From NCBI RefSeq assembly GCF_910586915.1, contig NZ_CAJULN010000001.1, positions 1 through 64,000 on the forward strand: a stretch of DNA of 64,000 nt, in the 5' to 3' direction. The translations under genes and the position numbers were made by a program. The notes beneath the pieces are model-generated. The model did not search any database. It was not told the origin of the DNA and saw only the letters and a program-made list of their open reading frames with translations. How positions within the stretch are numbered: position 1 is the stretch's first letter; every line of letters starts with the position of its first letter. This DNA is from an uncultured Bacteroides sp. Its GTDB lineage: Bacteria > Bacteroidota > Bacteroidia > Bacteroidales > Bacteroidaceae. Positions 26,307-34,863 of the stretch are shown here, one piece after another.

Positions 26307-27152
26307 TTAAAAAGTTGCCCTTTGATTTATCACATAATCATCCTTCCCATCTAAATCTATCCTCAACACCGGATTATTCTTACAATAAGCATAAAGGCTC
26401 CAATTGTAGTATTTCTCACAGGAGGAATCGATTCCGTTCCACCTGCCAATCGCAGCATCATACCAGCGGGCACCGTAATCATACCAATCCAACCTACCTT
26501 TCCTATCTAATTCCTTACCGTTATACTTATAAGGCTGAACGGAAACAGAAGAAGAGGAAGCCATCAACCCGCCGAAAGGATAGTAATCATTCGTTTCCTC
26601 TACCGCTCCATCCTGGTTTAGTACAGCACGAACATTACCCTGATGGTCGTAGAAATAATAATGAAACTTACCATCCGATGGCGTGATATAACCGTCCGAA
26701 GTCAAAACCATTGTTAAAACATCATTCTCATAGACCGCAGAGCCGAAAGAAGAAACCGTAGTCACATCATTTCCTGAAATATATGTAGAACGGAGCTTCG
26801 TTCCGTCCGCCGCATACAAGTAACAGATACAGTCACCGTTTTCAAACTCGACCTTCTCCGGCAAATTTAATAAATTGTATTGAATATCAGCTATCTTTTT
26901 ATTCAAATCTTTAGTCAAGTTACCATTTTCATCATAGGCGTATTCAACAGGAAGGTTAGAGCCGTCGATGAAGGACATACCATTGCCGTAAGAAGAATGA
27001 ACGGCGTTGTCATAAACTGATTGTAATTGATTGCCCGAGTAAGTCAGATTCAAGTTATCAAGTAGACCGTAAGTAGCGGCACCAGCCTGTCCGTAGGTGA
27101 TATTTCCGTTTCGGTCATAGCCAGCCGCTTGCTCATGAGACGTTTCAAGAAG
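26307..27152 (-). pseudogene. Orphan RHS core fragment, frameshifted before its toxin tip
   Basis: Open frame without its own start; a stop codon lies at 27153-27155. It encodes YD-repeat sequence (AAGYDRNGNIT, LPVEYAYDENGNLTKDL, YYFYDHQGNVRAVLNQDG) and the conserved RHS end RLDWYDYGARWYDAAIGRW. After that it diverges to NGIDSSCEKYYNWSLYAYCKNNPVLRIDLDGKDDYVINQ and stops at 26307 because of a one-base shift in AATCAAAGGGCAA. Positions 26439-27096 repeat 28516-29173 with only five differences. Next to the repeat, four codons (DLLR in the long RHS gene) are missing. This is a typical displaced tip cassette. Confidence 0.85.
26439..27096 (-). repeat. 658-bp direct repeat, orphan RHS copy
   Basis: Aligns without gaps to 28516-29173 (offset 2077). 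By eye I find five mismatches (26949, 27001, 27003, 27018, 27048), all at one end; 26439-26948 is identical. Confidence 0.9.
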
Positions 27153-27334
27153 TCATATTGATATTGGTAACATCAAATATCCCAAATGAGGGTATATCAA
27201 AACATACTCTTTGAAGAATTTACCCCTGCCACTTCACTATGGCAGGGGTAAATTCTTCTATTTGGGTATTATGACACATCTTTATTTATTAACCGATAAA
27301 ATATAATCTGAAAATGAAATATTATTCCATACTT

Positions 27335-27787
27335 CTATTCATCCTCTAAAATATCCTTTGAAATTATGACTGTTTTAATCTTATTTCTCCACACCCATAT
27401 TTGCAGACCTAAATTTTCAAAGTCATAAACTTTTTGATTTTGTCCTCTATCTTTGGATATAGGTATATAACAGACATCTTCATCATCGGGTTGCTGTCCT
27501 CCTATCAATAATAAAAAACGATCGTATGACATTCCTATTAAGTTTTCATTATGCCAAAAACAATATGTATCACAAGTAATAAATTCAATCTTTTGATTCT
27601 CCACCCACATAGATACATATTGTTCTGGAAACTCGTAGTCATCATAAGAATAAAATCCACGATCTATATGTTCTACAGTATGTGACAAACTCAAATACCT
27701 GTTAATATTGTCTCCTAAAACAAACATCCCAACAGAAACATTGGGAACTAATTCTAATTTCTCCATACTATAATCTATTTTCGCCAA
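27335..27787 (-). CDS. Probable immunity protein for the RHS toxin tip
   Basis: A 150-residue acidic protein, no signal peptide, no domain I recognise. It begins MAKIDYSMEKLELVPNVSVG and contains FEPEQYV-like FPEQYVSMWVENQKIEFITCDTYCFW (partly quoted). The start lies 13 bp inside the end of the RHS gene, so translation is coupled. A small, unrelated, AT-rich gene directly behind an RHS tip is the standard place of the cognate immunity gene, and that is the basis for the call. A cytoplasmic location would mean that the toxin acts in the cytoplasm. Confidence 0.7.
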   Translation of the reverse strand: MAKIDYSMEKLELVPNVSVGMFVLGDNINRYLSLSHTVEHIDRGFYSYDDYEFPEQYVSMWVENQKIEFITCDTYCFWHNENLIGMSYDRFLLLIGGQQPDDEDVCYIPISKDRGQNQKVYDFENLGLQIWVWRNKIKTVIISKDILEDE

Positions 27788-30633
27788 TGAGTTTCACCTT
27801 TTGCTTTCCTTTCAGCATCCTTTCGGATATTACTAATTTTCTTGGAAATTTTCACTTTCTCTTTTCCTGTAGCCGTCTGAAGCTGTTTCTCCAACTCCAT
27901 TATCCGCTTCTCCGCCTGTGTTAAAGCCCTTCCACCATCACCATGCGGCATTCCTTTAGTCGAACACTTACCTATGCCTATCTTACCCCCTTTTCCTTTA
28001 CCTGCCAAAGACGAAAAACCAAACAATCCATCTGTACTTTTATAGATAAATGAAACAGGATTAACATATCCACCTAAAAAAAGTTTTAATAACTGATGTT
28101 CAGGATAAATATTCTCCAACCTGCCTGATGCCCTTCTATACCATCGACCACGACCACCTTCAATTGAAGCTCCACCTTCCCAAACATTTAAGGCTTTTAC
28201 AGAAATACCAACACTGGTAGGAACTCCATTTTCTACAACACCATAACTTGAATAGAAGGTATTCGTTTGATCGTTAAATGTCAAATTACCAGTGAATTCA
28301 CTATCAGTGGCGTGATTCCAGGAATCGAAGTTGAAAATTTCAAAAATAGAACCATTGTCAAAATGGAGAGTACCCAAAAAGCGAGATATTTCATTCGGAT
28401 CACTCGTACTCCAATAGTCCATTCCGAAAGGATCAATGTAGTTAACAGGATTATTCCCACAATATGAATAAGAAGTAATCCCATAATATTTCTCCGCTAA
28501 CGGGTCTACCATATGCCACCTGCCAATCGCAGCATCATACCAGCGGGCACCGTAATCATACCAATCCAACCTACCTTTCCTATCTAATTCCTTACCGTTA
28601 TACTTATAAGGCTGAACGGAAACAGAAGAAGAGGAAGCCATCAACCCGCCGAAAGGATAGTAATCATTCGTTTCCTCTACCGCTCCATCCTGGTTTAGTA
28701 CAGCACGAACATTACCCTGATGGTCGTAGAAATAATAATGAAACTTACCATCCGATGGCGTGATATAACCGTCCGAAGTCAAAACCATTGTTAAAACATC
28801 ATTCTCATAGACCGCAGAGCCGAAAGAAGAAACCGTAGTCACATCATTTCCTGAAATATATGTAGAACGGAGCTTCGTTCCGTCCGCCGCATACAAGTAA
28901 CAGATACAGTCACCGTTTTCAAACTCGACCTTCTCCGGCAAATTTAATAAATTGTATTGAATATCAGCTATCTTTTTATTCAAATCTTTAGTCAAGTTAC
29001 CATTTTCATCATAGGCGTATTCAACGGGAAGGTTAGAGCCGTCGATGAAGGACATACCATTGCCGTAAGAAGAATGAGCAGCGTTGTCATAAACCGATTG
29101 TAATTGATTGCCCGAGTAAGTCAGGTTCAAGTTATCAAGTAGACCGTAAGTAGCGGCACCAGCCTGTCCGTAGCGCAGTAAGTCGGTGATATTACCATTC
29201 TTATCATAGCCTGTTACTTGTTCGTTGAAACGACCGACGTTTGATTGAAGCAGGTTACCTTCGCCGTAAACAGCGTCTTGCAGGCGGTTCAGACCATCGT
29301 AAGTAAAGCGGTAGCCACGGGGAGAAACGGAAGAGCTACCGTCTGTCCAAAACATACTACTGAGATTGCCATTATAGCAAGGTGTGCCCGGACCGTCCGT
29401 ATAATGCAAACGTTGCGAAAGCCCTGAAAGACTGTGCGAAGCAAGCCACCCACGAACGTTATAAGCATACTGTTCGGAGGTACGATTGCCACGTCTCTTC
29501 TCTGTCAAGCGACCCACTACATCGTACACATAATGAAGAGTGTCGGACGAAAGACCGTTCCAGAAATCTTTCTGCATAATCAGACGACCACGATCATCGT
29601 ACGCAAAAGTACTCTCCAAGTTGTTCGACACATTGCCCGCTATCACTTCCCAACGGCTTTTCACTACCTGCCCCGTAAAGTTATATGCTGTATGAAGGCG
29701 GAGTTCCTTTACCTGACCGTCCGATTCGGGAAGCGTACTCACAGAATAAATCTCACGCGCTTCATCATCATAATAAATGGTGGAGGAAACCCAACGGTCA
29801 GTACCCAAGATACGGCTCTTCCGTCCGGTCACCAAGCCGACTGTCCGAAGATGATGTTCGACCGAATAACCTTCGGCAGAGACGAAAGGATGGGCAACGC
29901 TCGGAAGATATGCATCGTAATAAGTACATTGCAGGGGAGTACGGAGACCTGTAACTGCATAGTCAGGACTTGCATCGTAAGCAGCCTGCAACTGCTCACG
30001 GCTCATGGGAGACGAAAGGGTGATTTCTCCATTTTCCGTCTCACGGTTCTTAGCATCGTAAGCAAAGTATCTCCAGCAAAGAGAAGAAGAGGAACGCTGA
30101 CGGCCGTCTTGCGTGAGTATGGTACGGTCGCGGCGGTCGTAGACGAAACAGACAGGCTCGCAACCGGGAAAGCGTTTCTCCGTGATACGTCCACGGCTAT
30201 CGTACACGTATCGGTAGGCAAAACGGCGGAGAATAGTCTCCTGTTCTGCCGCCGGAGCATTCTCCAAACGGTGGGAGGCTTCGGGAGGAAGAACCAGGCA
30301 AAGATGGTCACGATAGTCGTACACATAATAGGTGCAGAGACGCTCAGCACCGTCCATACTGATATGCAGAATGTCGCGACCACGATTATCAGTGAAACGG
30401 ATAGCGACGTGACCGTCTTCGTCCGTCTCCGTCACCTTCTCTAATGTACAGGGCGCAAAAAAACCCGCAGAGAGCAGAATACCCTCGGGAGAGATGCGGT
30501 AAAGACGGACTTCCTCAGCCGCATTCATCCCATAAGAGTAGGTAACGCCTTTGCCGGCAGTATGCCACGCCTTACCGGAGCCGACCGTTTTCGTCGGGCG
30601 GAGCAAAGGGGAAGATTCATATTCCGTATGCAT
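27775..30633 (-). CDS. RHS-repeat polymorphic toxin, N-terminally truncated
   Basis: A 952-residue RHS protein. YD repeats run through most of the length (VYDRRDRTIL, AYDDRGRLI, VYDVVGRLTEKRRG, TYDGLNRLQDAVYG, YDHQGNVRAVL), closing with the hyperconserved YDAAIGRWHMVDPLAEKYY...NNPVNYIDPFGMD near residues 710-745. The last about 210 residues are the variable tip, with a Lys-rich helical end (AEKRIMELEKQLQTATGKEK ... GETHWRK) that I cannot assign. The frame continues upstream of the Met as YGTEDAPYAF to a stop at about 30673; full-length Bacteroides RHS proteins have a signal peptide and some hundred further residues there, so the 5' part is missing. The first supportable start is 30633; expression is doubtful. 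Confidence 0.88.
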   Translation of the reverse strand: MHTEYESSPLLRPTKTVGSGKAWHTAGKGVTYSYGMNAAEEVRLYRISPEGILLSAGFFAPCTLEKVTETDEDGHVAIRFTDNRGRDILHISMDGAERLCTYYVYDYRDHLCLVLPPEASHRLENAPAAEQETILRRFAYRYVYDSRGRITEKRFPGCEPVCFVYDRRDRTILTQDGRQRSSSSLCWRYFAYDAKNRETENGEITLSSPMSREQLQAAYDASPDYAVTGLRTPLQCTYYDAYLPSVAHPFVSAEGYSVEHHLRTVGLVTGRKSRILGTDRWVSSTIYYDDEAREIYSVSTLPESDGQVKELRLHTAYNFTGQVVKSRWEVIAGNVSNNLESTFAYDDRGRLIMQKDFWNGLSSDTLHYVYDVVGRLTEKRRGNRTSEQYAYNVRGWLASHSLSGLSQRLHYTDGPGTPCYNGNLSSMFWTDGSSSVSPRGYRFTYDGLNRLQDAVYGEGNLLQSNVGRFNEQVTGYDKNGNITDLLRYGQAGAATYGLLDNLNLTYSGNQLQSVYDNAAHSSYGNGMSFIDGSNLPVEYAYDENGNLTKDLNKKIADIQYNLLNLPEKVEFENGDCICYLYAADGTKLRSTYISGNDVTTVSSFGSAVYENDVLTMVLTSDGYITPSDGKFHYYFYDHQGNVRAVLNQDGAVEETNDYYPFGGLMASSSSVSVQPYKYNGKELDRKGRLDWYDYGARWYDAAIGRWHMVDPLAEKYYGITSYSYCGNNPVNYIDPFGMDYWSTSDPNEISRFLGTLHFDNGSIFEIFNFDSWNHATDSEFTGNLTFNDQTNTFYSSYGVVENGVPTSVGISVKALNVWEGGASIEGGRGRWYRRASGRLENIYPEHQLLKLFLGGYVNPVSFIYKSTDGLFGFSSLAGKGKGGKIGIGKCSTKGMPHGDGGRALTQAEKRIMELEKQLQTATGKEKVKISKKISNIRKDAERKAKGETHWRK
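28516..29173 (-). repeat. 658-bp direct repeat, main RHS copy
   Basis: Partner of 26439-27096; ends exactly where the RHS core meets the variable tip (YDAAIGRW). Confidence 0.9.
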
Positions 30634-30838
30634 AAAAGCATACGGCGCATCTTCCGTACCATATACCGAATAGTTTTAGGGAATATTTTAGGGAGTGAAA
30701 ATAGGATATTTATATGACCTCTCAAAATAAAAATAAAGAAATCTCTTAAACCATCGGTTTTGAGAAATCATATAAATAAAACAACCACTTCTTTTAATAA
30801 AATAATATTAAAAACAGGTATAGTTATATTTATTACGT

Positions 30839-30864
30839 TTGCTTATTTGGAAACAGATAAGCAA
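30839..30864 (+). promoter_or_regulatory. Inverted repeat, likely operator of the decayed toxin-antitoxin pair
   Basis: TTGCTTAT (30839-30846) and ATAAGCAA (30857-30864) form a perfect 8-bp inverted repeat directly before a CAACTTTG -7-like element and 24 bp before the toxin start; such palindromes bind HTH antitoxins. Confidence 0.5.
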
Positions 30865-30887
30865 CTTTGCATTTGAAGTTAAATATA

Positions 30888-31267
30888 ATGGGATACAAAA
30901 ACTATAAAAGTCATATTGAGTGAAGAAGCTGAAAGTTTTGTGAGGCTTCAATCTATTAAAGCGCAGCAGAAAATTACCTATAACATCCGCAAACTGGAAA
31001 GCGGAGTGATGGATAAAGATCTTTCAAGAAACTGGATGATTCTGAAATTTGGGAGTTGCGCACATTGCTTAATAGTATATGCTACAGATTGTTTTTGGGG
31101 ACACGGAAACACTTGTTGTTGTCACACACGGAATCATAAAGAAAACACAGAAAATCTCTCAAAAAGAGATACAACGGGTAGAAGAAATAAGAAAAGAATA
31201 TTTTAACAATAAAAGTAATAACAATGAAAAAAATGAAGTTTACCCCTGCAAACAATCTGGTGAATGA
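30888..31267 (+). pseudogene. RelE/HigB-like toxin, broken by three frameshifts
   Basis: Reading across frames gives a phage-Gp49/HigB-like toxin: DTKTIKVILSEEAESFVRLQ, then NIRKLESGVMDKDL, then KKLDDSEIWELRTLLNSICYRL, then GDTETLVVVTHGIIKKTQK and QKEIQRVEEIRKEYF. Three single-base shifts are needed: in ATGGGATAC at the start (30888), in CTTTCAAG near 31022 and in TTTTTGGGG near 31093. All lie in short homopolymers. In this class the toxin gene precedes the antitoxin, as here. Confidence 0.8.
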
Positions 31268-31579
31268 AGTATGGGGAAAAGTAGGAACTCCTGAAAGAGA
31301 TGCGATGGAAGCGCAGCTCAAAGACGAGGTAAATGCTTACTTCGTAGAGGAAGCTATCAAGAATGCACGCCTGAAACAAAACCTCACACAAGAGGAACTT
31401 GGCGAACGTATAGGTGTGAAACGTTCTCAGGTATGTAAGTTGGAAAGGGGAAATACTCCGTCACAATTTCCACTATGAGAAAGGTGTTCCGTGCTTTAGG
31501 AATAACTACTGCTACATTGGACTTAGGTATTGAAGGAAAAGTAGCTTTGTTGTCTAAATGTAACGTCAGTTCGATATAA
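31224..31579 (+). pseudogene. XRE-type HTH antitoxin, frameshifted and abutted by an IS
   Basis: The first frame (31224-31478) encodes MKKMKFTPANNLVNEVWGK and an HTH, LKQNLTQEELGERIGVKRSQVCKLERG. It then shifts: the next frame continues VTISTMRKVFRALGITTATL and DLGIEGKVALL, the usual end of HigA-like antitoxins. The shift is near 31460. The final codons run into the inverted repeat of the IS element at 31561. Partner of the broken toxin in front. Confidence 0.8.
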
Positions 31580-32553
31580 CTTAAAACAATGTAAGTTGCC
31601 TGTCTTTGATGAATTCTATATCAATGGCGGGCTTCTTTTCAAAAAAGCAATATGCTGCAATTGCCGAGAGAGCATTCGCAATGAAGTTGTTGAAAGAGCG
31701 GTGTCTTGAATGTTCTATCTGTGCGATATTCTTCAGTTCATCATTAACCGTTTCAATCAAGGCACGCTTCCTTAACAGGATTTTATCCGCAATACTCATC
31801 AGTGAGTTCTTCATTTTGTTCTTTACTTTGGTAACCAATTGTATGCCACCAAGAAAAAGAGTCTCAAACAATGCCTGTCCGATATATCCTTTGTCGGCAC
31901 ACAGTTTTCCTTTTATATTTTCTAAGAACCGTCCCTGTTTCAAGGGTTCCCGGTCATCCACATTCCCCGGTGTAAGCATGAAATTGAGGATTTCTCCTTT
32001 ATCATTGATTATCAAATGTAATTTGAAACCGAAGAACCATCCCACCCAAGCATTTCCCTCTCTCGGCGAGTCCCTTGAATGTCTTATGAATCAATATGCG
32101 TTGGTTGCGACACACACGCAAAGGAGTGGAATCCACAAAACTGATCCCCGTGCAGGTTCCTAAAAGTACCTGTTTGATGAAGATGGCCAGTGGGAGCAAC
32201 ACTTCCTTTTCCAATTCAACAAAACGGTTATAAGACACACGCTTGGGAAACAAATGGGTCAGATGTTTGCAGACATATTCCTGATAATAGTGCTTGAAGC
32301 ATCGGAAACCACCGGAATGAAACAGAATCAGAATAACCATAATTTCCCCATCACTCATCCGGTTGGGTTTATTACGATGCTTATGCGAGGTATCCTTGAC
32401 CATATATTTTTCTTGTTGGACAGCAAATTCCTTGCAAAAATCATCGGCCATACAATAAATCTCTGTAACTTTAGCCTCTGAGAACATAGTGGTAATCGTT
32501 TAAATGTTATAATTGGACACTATAAATTTAATACTTATATCGAACTGACGTTA
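31561..32553 (-). mobile_element. IS982-family-like insertion sequence
   Basis: 993-bp element bounded by a perfect 19-bp inverted repeat, TAACGTCAGTTCGATATAA at 31561-31579 and its complement at 32535-32553. It contains one transposase gene on the minus strand, broken by a frameshift. No clear target-site duplication is visible. It sits at the end of the antitoxin pseudogene and in front of a gene remnant. Confidence 0.85.
31581..32487 (-). pseudogene. IS982-like transposase, frameshifted
   Basis: The 5' half (32487-32002) encodes MFSEAKVTEIYCMADDFCKE, NKPNRMSDGEIMVILILFHSG and FVDSTPLRVCRNQRILIHKTFKGLAERGKC; the 3' half (to 31581) continues GWFFGFKLHLIINDKGEI, GNVDDREPLK, ADKGYIG and LIETVNDELKNIAQIEHSRHRS. 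The conserved acidic residues of the DDE-type catalytic core are present (SFVDSTP, ADKGY, ETVNDEL). The break is a one-base change within TGCTTGGGTGGGATGG near 32050, so the enzyme is probably inactive. Confidence 0.87.
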
Positions 32554-32744
32554 TTATTACCTCAGATTCTCGTATAACTTCGATTCTCCAGAAATAAACA
32601 AGAACAAAAAAACGCTCGTTGATGGGCAGAACCGGATTCCGGATTTCATAGGATTCCTGGCAGAGCTGAAGAATGGTGCACGTATGGCAGAAAATCCCAA
32701 AGGATATGTCATTGGAGCCATCAAAAAGAAATTGAAGGAACTGT
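32554..32744 (+). pseudogene. 3' remnant of an unidentified gene
   Basis: Directly behind the IS an open frame without a start reads YYLRFSYNFDSPEINKNKK, LVDGQNRIPDFIGFLAELKN and NPKGYVIGAIKKKLKEL before a TAA. It looks like the C-terminus of a longer basic protein cut off at the IS border. I cannot name the family. Confidence 0.5.
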
Positions 32745-32767
32745 AATCCAATATAAACAGAATTTAT

Positions 32768-32798
32768 TTTGCTTATTGATTGCTCTTTTTTATATTTG
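32768..32798 (+). promoter_or_regulatory. Promoter of the NVEALA gene
   Basis: TTTG (32768-32771) and TATATTTG (32791-32798) with a 19-bp spacer: a full match to the Bacteroides -33/-7 consensus, 28 bp before the start codon. Confidence 0.75.
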
Positions 32799-32826
32799 CA
32801 AACAGCAACTTTAAATATATACGATT

Positions 32827-33075
32827 ATGACAAACATTAAGAAAATTGCATTGGCACTGGTTATCACATTAGCAGCCGGTTATGGCGTGTACGCATCACA
32901 GCAAAAAACCGAATTGTCCGAACTCGCTTTGGCTAATATTGAGGCGTTAGCTAATGGCGAAACAGGAACCTCAAATACAGGACCAAGAGAGCAAGTAAAA
33001 TGCTATGGAGGTGGGCATAAAATGGTATGTCGTGGCATTAATTCTAACCCATGCGAAGATAGCGATTGCTTCTAG
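32827..33075 (+). CDS. NVEALA-family small exported protein
   Basis: An 82-residue protein. N-terminal hydrophobic segment KIALALVITLAAGYGVYAS acts as a signal; then the family motif LALANIEALANGE (residues about 37-49; NVEALA with N-I-E-A-L-A). The mature part is short with four Cys (VKCYGG, MVCRG, NPCED, SDCF), so disulfides are possible. NVEALA peptides occur in Bacteroides as secreted small proteins, often beside a 6-bladed beta-propeller lipoprotein, as here. Function is unknown; a secreted peptide signal or toxin is conceivable. Confidence 0.88.
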   Translation: MTNIKKIALALVITLAAGYGVYASQQKTELSELALANIEALANGETGTSNTGPREQVKCYGGGHKMVCRGINSNPCEDSDCF

Positions 33076-33259
33076 TACTTTACTGATTAAGTATTACTCT
33101 GAAACATATGCTTATTTTTGTTTCAGAGTAATACTACATAAGCTGTCCGATAGTACAAAATAAACGAGTAAAAAGTTTTTTTGTACTATTTTCATTCAAA
33201 CGATACATTCGAATTCACACAGAACAGAATAATATCAATTACCTAACAAAGAAACGTTC

Positions 33260-34387
33260 ATGAAAAATATAACAGCATTGTTTATTCTGTTGCTTTCTTT
33301 TTCAAATTGTTCTAATAAGAAAAACAATTTTGAGAGCACTATTTCTTCTAATTACAATATATACAAAGTAGAAGTATCTACAAACAAAAACTACTACGAC
33401 TCAATTATTAACTTGATATCAGACACTGCATTTGTAATCCTTCAAGAAAAGGAAAACATTATGTTTTCTTATGCTGATAAGATAATAGAACATAATAATA
33501 AATATTTTATTTTGGATAAAACACTTCGTTCTATCGTTTCATTTAAAAAAGACGGAAATCCTATAACAAAATATGGGCGAATTGGACAAGGTCCAGGAGA
33601 ATATGTTTCACCATGGGACTTTGATATAGATACAACAGGTCTGTATATCTTAGACACAAAATCAAAAAAAGTCATCCACTATAGTGAAGAAGGTTCGTTC
33701 TTAGAAGAAAGGAAAATTCCTTTTTTTGCAGATGCTTTAAAACGACTTAAAAATGGTAATTTCATATTCAATACAACACCTGATGGGACACAGAAACCAA
33801 GCATAATCTATACAGATTCTGAAATGAATACTATTAGTAAATCGTTAAACTATAGAAACAATTATATTGGAGGATATACAACAAATCATATCATAAGAAG
33901 CAATAAAACAGGATTAAATTTTTACCGGTCACCATCGGATTCCTTAACAATATTGGATAAAGATGGGAAAATTAAATCGTTTATAATTTTTAACTTTTTA
34001 AACAAATCAGTTCCTCAAATTGCAAAGACTGATTATATTACATTTATCCAAAAAGAACAATCTACAGATTATTTGCACTTTGCCAACAATCCAATCTGCA
34101 TTTCTGACAGCATTTGGATAGGACTTTTAGAAGATGGGGACAATCAATACACAGCTGTTTTCAATCCATTCACCAATAATTTTGGATATAAGAAATTTAC
34201 AAGGAAATCTTCTGTATATGATATTATAGAACCTATGTTTTCTGATAACAAAGGGTCTATAATTAGCCTTATCAGCCCTGAATTGAACAATATGTGCAAA
34301 GATTACAACTTATTACCCGACTCTATAACAAACGCATTAAATAAAGGAAATAGAGTTTTACTAATCAACAGAATCAAACAATATTAA
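33260..34387 (+). CDS. 6-bladed beta-propeller lipoprotein
   Basis: A 375-residue lipoprotein (signal LLLSFSNCSNKK). Repeated blade motifs are visible: NKYFILDKTLRSIVSFKKDG, GRIGQGPGEYVSPWDFDID, LYILDTKSKKVIHYSEEG. The GRIGQGPGEY loop is typical of the BF3164-like/6-bladed propeller proteins found with NVEALA genes. It probably binds a ligand at the surface or in the periplasm, perhaps the NVEALA product of the gene 185 bp upstream. Codon use is AT-rich relative to the core genes, in line with an acquired region. Confidence 0.83.
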   Translation: MKNITALFILLLSFSNCSNKKNNFESTISSNYNIYKVEVSTNKNYYDSIINLISDTAFVILQEKENIMFSYADKIIEHNNKYFILDKTLRSIVSFKKDGNPITKYGRIGQGPGEYVSPWDFDIDTTGLYILDTKSKKVIHYSEEGSFLEERKIPFFADALKRLKNGNFIFNTTPDGTQKPSIIYTDSEMNTISKSLNYRNNYIGGYTTNHIIRSNKTGLNFYRSPSDSLTILDKDGKIKSFIIFNFLNKSVPQIAKTDYITFIQKEQSTDYLHFANNPICISDSIWIGLLEDGDNQYTAVFNPFTNNFGYKKFTRKSSVYDIIEPMFSDNKGSIISLISPELNNMCKDYNLLPDSITNALNKGNRVLLINRIKQY

Positions 34388-34500
34388 TAAAAGAGCACAA
34401 GCCTATATTCTTTTTTTATTCCAGAAAAAGTGCTTACCTTCGCTGGCGTGGTAACCTGCTTGCAGGTTGATAGCGCATTATCAACTTTGAACGCCTTCGG

Positions 34501-34752
34501 CTAAAGTTGGTGCGCTCTCCGAGGGGGCAAGGGGCAAGCCACCTGCCGACCCCATGCCGCCCGTAACCCAATCCGTACGACCATGGTGAAGACATCCATC
34601 CACATCAAGGCCTGCGACACCGCAGGAGCGTAGTCCACAATCGTGTTTTTATCGTGCAGATAACCCTGAGCCTGGGGACTGGGTTCAAACTCCTGCCCCA
34701 TTACTTGGTGCAATACGCACCCGAACATAAAAAATAATATCAGTCGTTTCAT
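34501..34752 (-). pseudogene. 5' fragment of an RHS-family gene (signal peptide and first motif)
   Basis: The 83-residue frame starts MKRLILFFMFGCVLHQVMGQ, a signal peptide, then FEPSPQAQGYLHDKNTIVDYA, which is the conserved beginning of Bacteroides RHS (DUF6443-type) proteins. After about 45 residues the similarity stops and the frame runs out at 34501. It has the same orientation as the truncated RHS gene that begins 3.9 kb downstream at 30633, so it may be the lost start of that gene. Confidence 0.65.
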
Positions 34753-34790
34753 ACTCTGTCAATCGTGTTTGATTTAATATTCTGTTAATA

Positions 34791-34826
34791 GCGCGCCGGA
34801 TACGCATAGCAGCCTTTCCGGCGCGC
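34791..34826 (-). terminator. Hairpin behind the smalltalk gene
   Basis: Perfect 10-bp GC-rich inverted repeat (GCGCGCCGGA and TCCGGCGCGC) with a 16-nt loop, 38 bp after the smalltalk stop codon in minus-strand direction. Confidence 0.6.
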
Positions 34827-34863
34827 TTTCTTGTCTGATAGAAGGGAGACTAAATCCCTTTCT

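Noticed and set aside
31561..32553. Target-site duplication of the IS
   Set aside because: Flanks ...CTAAATG and TTATTACC... share no direct repeat of 3 bp or more at the borders; the AAC/GTT next to the ends is inverted and so part of the terminal repeat.
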